This document shows, in pieces, positions 13,499-23,658 of a DNA stretch of 38,430 nucleotides. The notes under the pieces were generated by a model. The model was given only the letters and a program-made list of their open reading frames with translations, did no database searches and was not told the origin of the DNA. This stretch comes from Paulinella micropora (lineage: Eukaryota > Cercozoa > Imbricatea > Euglyphida), in contig BJOX01000184.1 of assembly GCA_009731375.1 (NCBI GenBank), forward strand, positions 615,107 through 653,536, in the 5' to 3' direction. The translations under genes and the position numbers were made by a program. How positions within the stretch are numbered: the first letter of the stretch is position 1; the number at the start of each line of letters is the position of its first letter.

Positions 13499-14624
13499 AC
13501 TGCCTGTACGCGGACTTGCCATACAACATTTCGGAATTAGTGGATGATCAGGAGGAGATCCACGAAGAGAAAGTCAAGACCTTGCTGAACGCATTCAGTG
13601 TCGTTGGCAACTCTGAGAAGAGGGCTGTTGTCTTCCACTGCCACCCTTCACAGTACAACATGCTGGTGGAGGCTCTTTCAGTGACTGGGTACCAGACGAT
13701 TGAAACGGTGTACTGGTACAAAAAGAATCACAACTACGTGGGAGATGTCCAGAAGTGGATCAAGGCTGTTGAGATGATGTTGGTGGCCTTCAACCCGAAG
13801 CAAGCCTCCTTCACCCTCAACCTCGACCCGAACCCCATCAACCGTCACAACATCTTCGTCGTCGAGGTACCGGGCAAGAAACAGCGCCATTCCTCCGACG
13901 GAGCACGCGTGAACGTCTTCGAGAAGCCGACGGAGCTGTCGAAGCAGATTTCGTCAAGCATTCTTCCTCCTCTGAGCAATCTTCTTGTTGCCTGCATGGG
14001 TTCGGGTTCAGAGGTAATCGGAGCTTTGGAGGCAGACATGCGAGTTACAGGAATCGACATCGATGCAAAGCAGGTTGAATTTGCGAAGGCTTGTGTCAAG
14101 GCGTTCGTGAACCCGGGCACCAAGAAGGGCAAGAAGAAAAAGGCTACCGCTGACGACGAAGTTGAGGACGACGACGAGGTGGTGGAGGAAAGTGACCCAG
14201 GCAAAGTCAACAAAGTTCTTGCAAAAAAGGGCACGTTGGCGAAAGTGACAAGGGCGCGACCAAGGCGATCTGTTTCACTTGCAAGCTAACCATGGACCTC
14301 GAAGAAGATGACGTTGTGCACTGCAAACAGGACAACCACTACCTGCATGGACCGTTGTACGTGCCCAATATGTCGTCTTCCTCCGGTACCGCACCTCCGT
14401 GTTCGATCGTTTGCTTCGACTCCGTCCTCAACGGCTGTGTCAAAAACGACAGCTTCTCCATTCATGGGCACTTCTGCAACGACGCGTGCCACCAAGTGGC
14501 ACAACAATCAGGCTGCACTTCTTGCCCCTACTCAGCAGGCTTCGGAGTAACTTTTCAGGGTGTTTTACGGGAGTCAATCCCATGTATGCATAAAAGTGAG
14601 CATGGTTGGAAATTATTAAATTGA
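13499..14624 (+). CDS. Sixth exon: beta-class DNA N6/N4 amino-methyltransferase domain plus RING-like Cys/His region
   Basis: The catalytic domain shows the motif order of beta-class amino-methyltransferases (N6_N4_Mtase type). Motif IV comes first as LYADLPYNIS (the DPPY position reads DLPY). The middle block is AVVFHCHPSQYNMLVEAL and TVYWYKKNHNYVGDVQKW. Next is EKPTELSKQI and the SAM-binding motif I, LLVACMGSGSEVIGALEADM, with TGIDIDAKQVEFAK. The family transfers methyl from S-adenosylmethionine to adenine N6 or cytosine N4 in DNA. A Lys-rich, acid-rich tail follows. After a frame change near 14235 a Cys/His-rich region reads ICFTCKLTMDLEEDDVVHC, HYLHG, then HGHFCNDACHQ and CTSCP. The alternative frame gives CTCPICR near 14340, so more than one indel may be present. 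This resembles one or two RING-like zinc-binding modules. TGA at 14622-14624 may lie past the real end. DLPY may alter activity. Confidence 0.75.
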
Positions 14625-14762
14625 ACTTTTTTACTCTAGTTTTTGTTTGTACATTTTAAACCGGCACCCGGCGTAGCTTCTGGCGCCTCATCCTTTAATT
14701 CCGACCCCTGTGTGAGTGGTTTGGGATGCCCACATGTGTGACTTTTATGCATAAAAGTCACA
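14585..14762. repeat. Palindrome half-site and extended palindrome after the methyltransferase gene
   Basis: A right half-site (TATGCATAAAAGT) is at 14585-14597. The longest copy in the window, a perfect 26-bp palindrome, is at 14737-14762, where the 18-bp core is extended by TGTG on the left and CACA on the right. Confidence 0.9.
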
Positions 14763-15417
14763 GCTACTTGGAGCAATTCCAAACCTTTCATGGCTCGTGT
14801 CCAACTGCTCAAACCTACTTTGCGCCACCCTTGTTCTTGTGGTCACCAGTTTTTCTAAGCTTTTCTGCTAGCGATTACATATATTTTTGCATGTAAAAAC
14901 ATGCATTTTAGTGATACTTCTGCGTGACCAGGTTAAGTGACAACTACTGAGATTTAATTTATTATATAATCTAGATAATCATTAATCTAGTTAATACCAG
15001 TTAAGTTTTTATTATTATTCGTAAGATGTTATTCCAGATGGAACAGACCTGAACATAGGGTAATGCCATTATATCATAGTACTAGTAGTACCGGGTGGGC
15101 CGGCATACTACATCAAGGGGAGCTTGTGAAGATAACTAGATGATGGGATTAATACAACCGGTATATATATTAGTTAATATTAATAGTTAGTAGTATGGAA
15201 AAAGAGATATTTACTAGTGTGGGTGGCATTGGTGCCACCAATGCAAATATTATTATGCACTGTGACGGTGGCCATGGATATAACTTTTATGACTTAGAGA
15301 CCTGCAACTGCTGATAGTGTTTCGTTTGTTTGGCGGGCTTTTGTCTGTAAGAATTGAATTACCTATTGAAGGACGTTTGGAGCTGGTTAGCTAGTCAACT
15401 GGAGACGCCTGGGAGAT
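14763..15417. other. AT-rich intergenic sequence without visible gene
   Basis: About 650 bp rich in TTAAT and TAGT. GTACCGGGTGGGCCGGCATACT near 15090 is an imperfect inverted match of the CATACCGGCCCACCCC end of the tandem units at 15418-15575. No frame looks coding. Together they may be the two ends of a small non-autonomous element, but no target duplication was found. Confidence 0.5.
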
Positions 15418-15575
15418 GTTAAATCTGCTTCTAATCTTCTAATCAATGGATAATTTATTAATTAATAATAGTATTTAGTCATACCTGCCCACCCCAGTTA
15501 AATCTCCTTCTAATCTTCTAATCAATTGATAATTTATTAATTAATAATAGTATTTAGTCATACCGGCCCACCCCA
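15418..15575. repeat. Tandem duplication, two 79-bp units
   Basis: Units 15418-15496 and 15497-15575 differ at a few positions (TCTGCTTC or TCTCCTTC, AATGGATAA or AATTGATAA, ACCTGCCC or ACCGGCCC). The high identity suggests a recent event. Confidence 0.9.
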
Positions 15576-16273
15576 ATGACAATTACCTATTTTTACCTGT
15601 ATCACTCTAAGTGTAACGGTGAATTTAATGCTTTGGCGGTCTGGGGTTGTGGTGTTCAGTCACGTGTCATTATTCAAATATCTAAGTAAAAGTAAAGTAC
15701 GACCCTCTCGTCCAGGGGTTATGGGCCTTGGCAGCGCTAAATTCTGGAGCACTGCAAGCAAGGAAGAAAGAAGACCATCGCCAACCTGGGAGGCGACTGT
15801 CAAAAGGGTTGGTGCCACTCCAAAATTGGCACACAAAAAGGGAAGCTTCGCAACCCTGTGGCTCGTTTTTGAACGCATTGTACCTATCCCCGTTTTGGTT
15901 AGGTGACCGCGTCGTGGGACAACTTGAAGGCAAGCACATCAGGCACAACAACTGGTCTGCAACAACTAAGGCAAAAAGCAAAAAGGACAGACAGCCTCTA
16001 AGACCTCAGACTCATGAGTGTTAGTACTCTAAGAGGCACTTTCAAAAACAAAGGCAGTATGACGGGAAAAGGACAATATGACGGGAGAACCCCGTTCAAA
16101 GCGTTTCAACGAGAGATGGTTTTGGCCCTAGGGGCAAAAGGACTCAAGGGGGCATTAAAGACCCCAAGAACACATTAAGTTAGTTCATGAGAGTAATGTG
16201 AGTGCGTTGCACAGCAAAGGAAAGAAAGTCCGCAACTACATTGTGGAGGTGGGGAGAGAGAGCAGGAAAGCAA

Positions 16274-16337
<64 letters not shown>

Positions 16338-16346
16338 AAGATAGGG
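15576..16346. other. Leader-like region before the Gag-like gene, with GA microsatellite
   Basis: Unique sequence of mixed composition, then GA repeats (16279-16336). Short frames lack coding character. It could be the 5' untranslated part of the Gag-bearing element, but no LTR pair or primer-binding site could be identified. Confidence 0.4.
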
Positions 16347-18395
16347 TTGAGAGAGGAGGAAGAGGAAGCTGAGTTAGACTCAGAGTCAGGATCAGACAGG
16401 GAAAATCTTACCTCTTATTTTACTGAGACAGAAAGACAGCCTACGTTAGGGGGAGATAGTGGTGAGAGTGAGCAACAAAAGGGAGGAGAAGAGCAGGTGG
16501 AGGAGAGGGGGAGAGTGAATAGTCAGCTTCATCTACTTATTCCACACCAGCAATCAGGACGAAGAGCAAGGAGCAAGTAGAGGAAAAAGAGAAGGAAGAC
16601 AGAATGATAGTAGCATATGAGGAGAGTTTGGAGCATGAGATGAAAAGACAGAGAGAGGAAGCTTTTTCGTTTGTTTTTGATAAGCTAGCAGGTAAAGCCA
16701 AGAGGAGTGTGGCAGATTTGGTGAGAGACACCTCACCAGACTTTGCTCAGAACTTGCACACTGTGTGGGCAAGACTAACCAAAAGGTTTGGTAAGGTGAG
16801 TGAGGAAGATGTGCAAGATAAAATAAATGCGATGAATGCATGGGGTGTGATTATGCTCCGCAGTTTGATGCGTTTGTTGCGTTAGATGAAGAGCTAAAGG
16901 CAGGCCATAAAACACCTCACAGAACAATGGAAATAATAATCACTAATGCCTTGCAAAACCCTGAGTATGCATCAGAGGGGTGAGAAAGGATTGGGGAGGA
17001 TGGATGAGCATGCTGAAGATGAATCAGAAGCAGCATGCATGGTCTTTTGAGGAATGGTGGGAGGAGTTGGAAGAAAGAGCGTGGAGATAGATACAAAGAG
17101 AGAGAGAACAAGATGAAGAAAGAAAAAGCACACGCAGGAAAAGATGCCAACAAAAGAGAGGAAGGGCAGAGAGGTGTGTATTTTGGGTTTCAAAGAGAAA
17201 GTGGATGCAAGTGGGGGGATGAGTGTCGTTTTGCTCATACAGAGGGGTCGGTCACTATGCATAGGGTGCCTGGGGTGTGTTACCTGTTTGAACAGTCAGG
17301 CAGCTGTGATGGATCTAACTGTAGGTTTAAACACACCACCACTAATAAGAAAGGGGGAGGGAAAGGAACAGGAACGAGAAAGAAGACGTGGAAGAAAGGA
17401 GAGAAATGTTTCAACTGTAACATGGAGGGGCATGTGTTCTCCGCATGTGAGAAGGAGTGCAGGATGTGTGGGGGTGAGCATAGACTGCATGAATGTGAAG
17501 AGATGAAGAAGGCGAGAGAAGAGCCAGGTGAGAAGGAAGAACCGAGAGAGAAGGAAAAGAGAGGAAAAGTGGAACATGGAAAGTTAGGAGGAGTAAGTCA
17601 GACACTTCTGACACAGATAGGGGGAGTGAGTCAGACACTGATAAGGAAGGTGAGAAGGTGAAAGCATTAAAAAGGACGAGGAGATTTTTGACAGGGCGAG
17701 ACAGAGTAGGCATGGTAAAGGAGAAGGCCCACATGGGCAAAGTGATGGTAGTACAAGAGAGAGAAGTATTTCGTCAATGTGAGGGGCGAGTGTCAGGTGG
17801 ACAGCAATGTTTTGTACGCACACATGACATGGAGAGTGAGAATGTGTTGTTGCGAGAGGCAGCTTGTGGTTTGTTGAGAGGGCGATTTTGCGGGCTGCAT
17901 ACAGATCAGGAAAGAGAGAGTGAGAGGGAAAGCTTAGTCCCAGTGATGGGGGAGCAAAACATAATTAACCACCTAAGCCGTTAGTTGAGAAGGAGAAGAA
18001 AGAGAAGGAGAAGCGCTCAAAGCGCAGAAGCAAGAAAAAGAAGGGGAAAGGAAAGGCTGAGTCCAGTCAGAAGAGCCCAAGGAAAGGGAAAGGTTATTTT
18101 ATGGAGTCGGGGAACCAAGGTGACTCTAACGACGACGACCAACGCGACGGGCGTGTGGGAGGCAGCGAAAGCGACAGCGGCGTAGATGCGGACCCGGAGC
18201 GGCGATTCCAGCTGGTGGAGCGTGCGGTGCGGCGCAAGTGGTTCCACGACCTGGGCGGACGACTACAGCGTCGGCGAGATGGCGGATGGGAGCCGGGAAG
18301 TTAAGGGACCCGGCGGCTTCATTGAAGCAAGAGAATGGGGGAGCGCGCGGTGGGCGGCGCAACAACTGGACTTTTTGATTACTGCGTCAGCATAA
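16347..18395 (+). pseudogene. Gag-like protein gene with CCCH fingers and CCHC zinc knuckle (frameshifted)
   Basis: Coding character passes between frames several times. The N-terminus is acidic (EEEEEAELDSESGSDRENLT). A capsid-like helical block follows at about 16604-16970 (FSFVFDKLAGKAKRSVADLV, VWARLTKRFG, APQFDAFVALDEELKAGHK). Next is a Trp-rich helix (QHAWSFEEWWEELEER). At 17160-17340 there are a CCCH finger lacking its first Cys (CKWGDECRFAH) and a complete one (CYLFEQSGSCDGSNCRFKH). Then a CCHC knuckle (CFNCNMEGHVFSAC, 17410-17451), a second Cys/His cluster (CRMCGGEHRLHEC), and a treble-clef-like pair (QCEGRVSGGQQC and RFCGLH). The GC-rich end reads GGFIEAREWGSARW. Retroelement Gag proteins bind nucleic acid through such knuckles. 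No protease, reverse transcriptase or integrase follows, so it is a Gag-only remnant, a non-autonomous element or a domesticated gene. Confidence 0.6.
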
Positions 18396-19353
18396 GTTAA
18401 GTTGGTTAGAGGGATAGAAAGTTAGTATTGCGTTAGTGCATATAGTTGTTAGTACGGCTCCGGTAATTTCTGAATAGGGCTACACATATTTACCATCATA
18501 TATACAAGGTTAGTAGCATAAGGTAGATGGGGCCGTTATTCCTAAATAGGGGGAGCAACAAAAATATTATTGGGAAATTTTTTACTTTGGGAAATAAAAC
18601 TTTACTTTGCTCACATTTGGATGATACCACTGGATACCACCTTCGGGTTTTTTTTATCTGATTATATTAATGTAAAATTTATTATGCATTATTAGTTTTT
18701 AGTTAAAATTTTCAAAATCCGACAGGCGTTACAAACCTTGGTCAACTGCTTTCATAATGACTTCCTGCTGCGTTGCTTCGTACTTGATGTCAGCGGCGGT
18801 AGAGAGTGCCACGGTCACTGTGTTGTTTTTCTTTAAGTTTTATTTATTATCAAATAACTTAGAAACTAAGGTGTGATTTATGAACTTTATTCAATAGTTT
18901 AATTTTATTTTAAAAATTTTCAAAATTCTGAAAATGTAACTATTATTCACCAATATAAATCTAGTATTTTAATGTTTTCAAATCTAGTCACTTTTTTCAC
19001 TTTGACTAATTGTTATTAATATTACCTGCACGTTGCTTTAAAGTTATTGTATCTCTTTGGATACCACTTCCGTGTTATCTCTTTGAGACCTTTTCCATTA
19101 TATCTCTTCTGCTTCCCACTCAGGCTCTACGAGTGGCAGGTATTCTATTAAAACAGTGTTTGCGTAAAAATAAAGTTTCAATTGCTATTAATGATGATTT
19201 TACAACTTAAATAAGTATTATAAATCTGTAATGCTTATTGTAACAAGTTTTTTACAATTTATATTAAATTCAAAAATGTGACATTCAGAATCCTCGTCTG
19301 CATACATATTACAGTATGTGATTCGGAAGTTCCGACTCCGCGGTAAGTCACTG
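18396..19353. other. AT-rich sequence, no gene seen
   Basis: About 950 bp of AT-rich DNA. GGATACCACCTTCGGGTT near 18634 and GGATACCACTTCCGTGTT near 19057 are similar short direct repeats. No supported coding frame. Confidence 0.5.
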
Positions 19354-19367
19354 CATTAACAACAACG

Positions 19368-19400
<33 letters not shown>

Positions 19401-19924
19401 CGTACGACGACGACAATAACAACACGTACGACGACGACGACAACAACGCGTATGACAATGACGCGTACGACAACGACAACAACAAAAACAACAACAACAA
19501 CAACAACAACAATGACGACGACGACGACGACAACAACAACAAAAACAAAAACAACAACAACAACAACAACATTTGGAATAGAAATTTCCTTTTTGTTCGT
19601 AACGAATCCAAAAAAAAATTCGCCTCCGGCGGCCGCGGGGCCCTCCTGCGGAGAATAAATACCAACAACAACACCAACAACACAAACAACAACACCAACA
19701 ACAACACCAACAACAACACCGACAACAACACCAACAACAACACCAACAACAACACCAACAACAACACCAACAACAACACCAACAACAACACCAACAACAA
19801 CACCAACAACATGTACAACAACAACAACAACAACGTTTTAAGTTTTATTATTTTTATTAAATTGAACAACACAACAACAACAACAACCACAACATGTATG
19901 ACAACAACAACCACAACATGTATG

Positions 19925-19962
<38 letters not shown>

Positions 19963-20040
19963 ATTTATTACATGATCCTACAACTGTTGTATTATTATTT
20001 TAAATTTTACAACAACAACAACAACAACAACAAGAATATG
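19354..20040. repeat. AAC (CAA) microsatellite complex
   Basis: Long AAC runs with AACACC, CGACGA and CGTACGA variants. Between them lie short unique pieces, including one of about 65 bp (19571-19636) ending in a GC cluster and several AT-rich pieces ending TTTTATT...AAATT before AAC resumes. Frames open through these tracts are not genes. Confidence 0.9.
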
Positions 20041-20124
20041 TACAACAACAACAGCGAAGGCCGATAGCCACGCACCATCTTGCACTTAATAATTATTTTG
20101 TTAAAATTTTTGATTAGTAAATTT

Positions 20125-20155
<31 letters not shown>

Positions 20156-20325
20156 GCAGCAGCAGCAGCAACAACAACAACGAAAACACTTTTCTGGAAG
20201 TGGCGTATATCTGGGGTATACACATACGAGTCGAAAGCCACACACTAACTTGCCACTGGTTTAGTTAATATTGTTTTTTATATTAATTACATTGCTCTGT
20301 AACTGTTGTATTATTATTAAATTTT

Positions 20326-20388
<63 letters not shown>

Positions 20389-20706
20389 TGTCTGCCTCTC
20401 TCACTTCCTTTCCTCCTCTCCCTTCCCTGTTGTTGACCACTATAGTGCACGTCCTCTGGCTCTCTTTTCCTCTTTCTATATTTTCTGTTTTTGAGCCTCT
20501 GGATCATATAGTGCAGTGAGCAAGCTCTGGCGTCTCGAATCGGCACGATGACTGGATTATTTTCCGGAAGTGGCGTATATCTGGGGGTATACACATACGA
20601 GTCGAAAGCCACACACCAACTTGCCATTGGTTTAGTTAATATTGATTAATCTTAATATTAATTAGATTGCTCTGCAACCGTTGTATTATTATTATCATGA
20701 AGTTTT

Positions 20707-20746
<40 letters not shown>

Positions 20747-20750
20747 CTTA
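20041..20750. repeat. Repeat family of about 370 bp ending in AAC tails
   Basis: An 85-bp segment at 20190-20273 (from TTTTCTGGAAGTGGCGTATA to TTAGTTAATATTG) is repeated with a few changes at 20560-20644. Each copy is followed by a related AT-rich piece (GCTCTGTAACTGTTGTATTA / GCTCTGCAACCGTTGTATTA), TTTTAC and an AAC run. A more diverged relative (GCGAAGGCCGATAGCCACGC) is at about 20053-20135. Unit plus microsatellite tail resembles the 3' ends of non-LTR-mobilised elements. Confidence 0.7.
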
Positions 20751-21360
20751 ACAGCATTCGGAAATAAAATTTTCATTTTTTCATAAGGAATCCAAAAAAA
20801 ATTTCGCCTCCGGCGGCCGCTCTAGGCCGCGGGCCTCCCTTCGGGAGCAACAGTCTCGGCCTGATGGCCTCGTGTGTCACATATGATAGCATAACTCGCT
20901 GTAAACCGCAATGTCAGACCTAGATCAGGCTTGTTGTGGTTGTCGTTGCGGTTGTTGTGATATCTGTTGTGGCTGTTCTTGGTTGTTGTTGGTACCGGTA
21001 CCGGTTGTTGACGTTAATGTGGGTTGTTGTTGGTTCCTGGTACCGGTTGTTAGAAGATGATTACACTTTGCATAGGGTCATTTTCAAGAAAACGCCCTCT
21101 ATGAAAAGTGTCCTACAATCCCAAATCGCCATTTTTTAACAACTAACGAAATCAAAGAGAAATCAAGAAAGAAAGCAAAAAGGAAGCAAGAAATTACCTG
21201 TTAGCAGACACCACCACCCACCTCCATAGAACAAACCTACCCCATTAGTAGGGTTTTTTAAAAGTAATGCAGCTATCGCAGTAGGCGATATTATTGTTAT
21301 TTAGTGTTTAAAAACACAGTATATAAGACAGGCTAGTGTTAGACCCTACCTGCCAAGGGG
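20751..21360. other. GC cluster and AT-rich junction sequence before the viral block
   Basis: 20754-20820 is a diverged copy of 19571-19636, ending CGCCTCCGGCGGCCGC. A hairpin-forming CTCCCTTCGGGAG follows (20836-20848). The rest to 21360 has no coding signal. The left edge of the viral block is probably near 21350, but no terminal inverted repeat could be recognised. Confidence 0.5.
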
Positions 21361-22033
21361 TCATTCCGTGGACATAGGTTGTTGTTGTTGTAGTTGTTGA
21401 TGTTGTTGTAGTTGTAGTTGTAGTTGTTGTTTTTGTTTTTGTTTTACGAATAAGATTGCTTCATCCAATCTCTTTCGCTTATTTGTAATCAACATCAAAA
21501 CATCGGTTATATTATTTGCGGTTGTTATTCCTGCCTTTATGTTTAGACCTTTGTTTATCCAACTATTGTATTTAGTCATTTCTTGTATTAAGAATGATGA
21601 TTGTTTTGTTGCTTGCTTTGAAACAGCAACATATGCTCTTGCTTGTTTTAGTTTTTTATGTGTTTATGTAGTTTTATCTCTTGATTATTTTTTTCTTTTT
21701 TTTCTTCAAGAGACTTTATTTGTTTATCAATTGATTTATTTTCCCCAATCAATTTTTCCAACTGCCCTTCTTGAATAAAAAGGTCGTTTATCAGCCTCCT
21801 CTTTTTTACTCTTAGCTCTACATCTTCATCACTTTCTGGGGCAGAACGATGAGTGAGTGCTATTGAAATTGTTGTCCATTTTTTGTAGTTTTTTGTGTGG
21901 TAAAGTAGTGGTTTTGACAGAGATAAAAGTTGTCCACGTAAGACTGTATTCCCGAATGCTTTCGTGCTGGTGAAGTTGGCTGCCAACCCCCTGAATACCT
22001 TTTTTGATATTTGGGCCGACTACCCGACCGCAT
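21361..22033 (-). CDS. Viral-block protein of unknown function, coiled-coil with Gln-rich end (frameshifted)
   Basis: On the minus strand an ATG at 22033 opens a short basic frame (MRSGSRPKYQKRYSGG). With one frame change near 21990 it passes into a longer frame (NFTSTKAFGNTVLRGQLLSL, then KRRLINDLFIQEGQLEKLIG, a Glu/Lys-rich coiled coil). A second change near 21650, in a T-rich homopolymer, leads to KQARAYVAVSKQATKQSSFL and MTKYNSWINKGLNIKAGITT, ending in a Gln-rich tail. The tail is encoded by a TTG/TTGTAG microsatellite of the same kind as the AAC tracts outside the block. The end may therefore have been eroded or replaced by repeat expansion at the edge of the insert. Terminates at TGA (21361-21363). 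No family recognised. Confidence 0.5.
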
Positions 22034-22164
22034 TTTACGATAAAATTCCCTATTTGTCCCCTAAATAAAAAAAGGAAATTGCTAAAAAACTGACAGCCTA
22101 AACCGAAACTGGGGTCTTGTCGGTCTCATTCCCTCAAAATCTCCCAAGGGAAAAAGTGGCGAAG

Positions 22165-22668
22165 ATGGAGGAGGTTGTTAAGGCCCTACAAGCACGGCTG
22201 GAAGATGAGAGCGAGGACGAGGAGCAAGACGACCCAACCCCTGATGTCGCCCCCGCTGTCGCCCCAGCTGTCGCCAACCCTGAACCAGCCAGAGAACGAT
22301 GGATTGATGACATCAGACAAGTAAGATTGGATAAGGAAGAAGACGAATTCGTCGTGAAGATCCATAAAAGTTTTCTTAAATCAATCAAAGAAGTTAAGAT
22401 GAGTAGGGACGGGAAGGAGTTCAAGATGAAAGCTGGCTTTCTATTTCGCTCGGCAAGCATAGACGATGGTGTTAAGAACCCGTCAAGTCAGAAATATTTT
22501 TTAGTCGGGGACGCTGAGGATAAAGTGTCTGTCTTTCCATCGCTGACTTCAATCCATAAAAAATACAAAAATAATATGAATGCGATTATGTTCATCTTGC
22601 CAGTGTGGGAAATTGGAGACGTGTTATTCGTAGAGCTTAATAAAAATCTTTCTTTCTCACAAATCTAG
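22165..22668 (+). CDS. Viral-block protein of unknown function
   Basis: An intact frame of 167 residues from ATG 22165 to TAG 22666-22668. It is open upstream to 22117 but only with a non-ATG start. N-terminal helix (MEEVVKALQARLEDESEDEE), a Pro/Ala hinge (DVAPAVAPAVANPEPA), then a globular part (EFVVKIHKSFLKSIKEVKMS, AIMFILPVWEIGDVLFVELN). It is one of the few unbroken genes here. Its stop lies 2 bp from the stop of the extended integrase frame running the other way. No homologous family recognised. Confidence 0.75.
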   Translation: MEEVVKALQARLEDESEDEEQDDPTPDVAPAVAPAVANPEPARERWIDDIRQVRLDKEEDEFVVKIHKSFLKSIKEVKMSRDGKEFKMKAGFLFRSASIDDGVKNPSSQKYFLVGDAEDKVSVFPSLTSIHKKYKNNMNAIMFILPVWEIGDVLFVELNKNLSFSQI

Positions 22669-22670
22669 TA

Positions 22671-23648
22671 TTACTTTTGCTTTTCTTTCTCTTTTACTAG
22701 TTCGTATGTTCTCAGGTTGAATATCTTCCCGATTAATAATTCCTTCGTTTTCTTTTCTTTTGTTAAATCTTTGACTTGCTCGTTAATTTGTTTTTCTTCA
22801 TCAACCTGACGGTCAAATTTAGTCTTTAATCATTTACGAGGACTGACTAGCTCATCTGAATTTAATATTAATTTGAAGCCCTTTCTTCCAACGACGGTGT
22901 AAATTTGCTTACTATACTGCTTACCCCCCTTTGAAAATAAATTTCGTTTCAGCTCACGACGGCGGACTTTATCACCCTTTTCAAATTCGTCTATTAAATG
23001 ATCGCGGTCAATCCGTTGTTTATTTTTATTCACTCCCTTAAATACATCTATCGGCTTAGCTTGAATTGTTCTATGAAAACGGGTATTGTAAGCATCCACC
23101 ATATCATAAATATAAGTAAACCAGTCAAAGTTTCCATTAGTTTCAAATAGTATGTCAAGCCACCTTCTAATAGTTCTAATAACTCTATCAACAATAGCAA
23201 GTGCCCTGTGGTCGCCCACTTCAACCGTCCGATGCTCAATATTGTTTTCTCTAAAATAATCCTTAACCGCTCCTTTATATTCACTTCCGCTGTCGGTTGC
23301 AATGCTCTTGGGTGTATATGGTATTGACTTCAAAGCTAAATAAACTTCCTTAGCCGTTTTATTTTTAAGCGGTTTAGTTATTAAAAATCTGCTGTGAGTG
23401 TCTATCCAAAACAACATCCAAGCATAGTTTTTATTTCCCTCCTTATCTTTAAGTTTTGACATATCGGCTAAATCTACGAAAACTTGTTTAAGCGGTTTAT
23501 CAGACCATATCGTATTCCATTTATCCGTTGGTAATCTTTTTTGGTAATGAATTTCTAATGCTTGTTGTTCCTTTCTTTCATCTTCGTCCTCCACAACTTC
23601 ATCTGTACTATTTTGTGTGTTTCCTGGATTGCTATGTTTGTAATCCAT
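22671..23648 (-). CDS. Retroviral-type integrase (rve fold), with possible C-terminal extension past a TGA
   Basis: ATG at 23648. The 272-residue frame has the RNase H-like integrase core of Polinton, virophage and retroelement enzymes, which join element ends to host DNA: first acidic residue in QVFVDLADMSKLK, beta strands in NYAWMLFWIDTHSRFLITKP, second Asp in SIATDSGSEYKGA. In the block DHRALAIVDRVIRTIRR an Asp occupies the usual Glu position, with 34 residues between it and the second Asp. A basic C-terminal region (GDKVRRRELKRNLFSKGGKQ) follows. TGA at 22832-22830 ends the standard frame, but the same frame then runs 52 more codons (LKTKFDRQVDEEKQINEQVK) to TAA at 22673-22671, 2 bp from the converging gene. 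That fit suggests the extension is real coding sequence. It is the last gene of a five-gene minus-strand array. Confidence 0.88.
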
Positions 23649-23658
23649 CCGTCCTATA

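Noticed and set aside
18101-18304. A separate small GC-rich gene at the end of the Gag region
   Set aside because: Its frame continues the Lys-rich tail of the Gag-like protein and shifts into the last in-phase end. Treated as part of the same broken gene.
20807-20825. GGCGGCCGCTCTAG resembles a cloning-vector polylinker (NotI-XbaI)
   Set aside because: The match is only about 14 bases, the flanks differ from a polylinker, and a related natural GC cluster occurs at 19622-19640.
22033-22164. A shared divergent promoter with a specific viral motif
   Set aside because: The region is AT-rich and lies between divergent genes, but no repeated motif was found upstream of other viral genes to support it.
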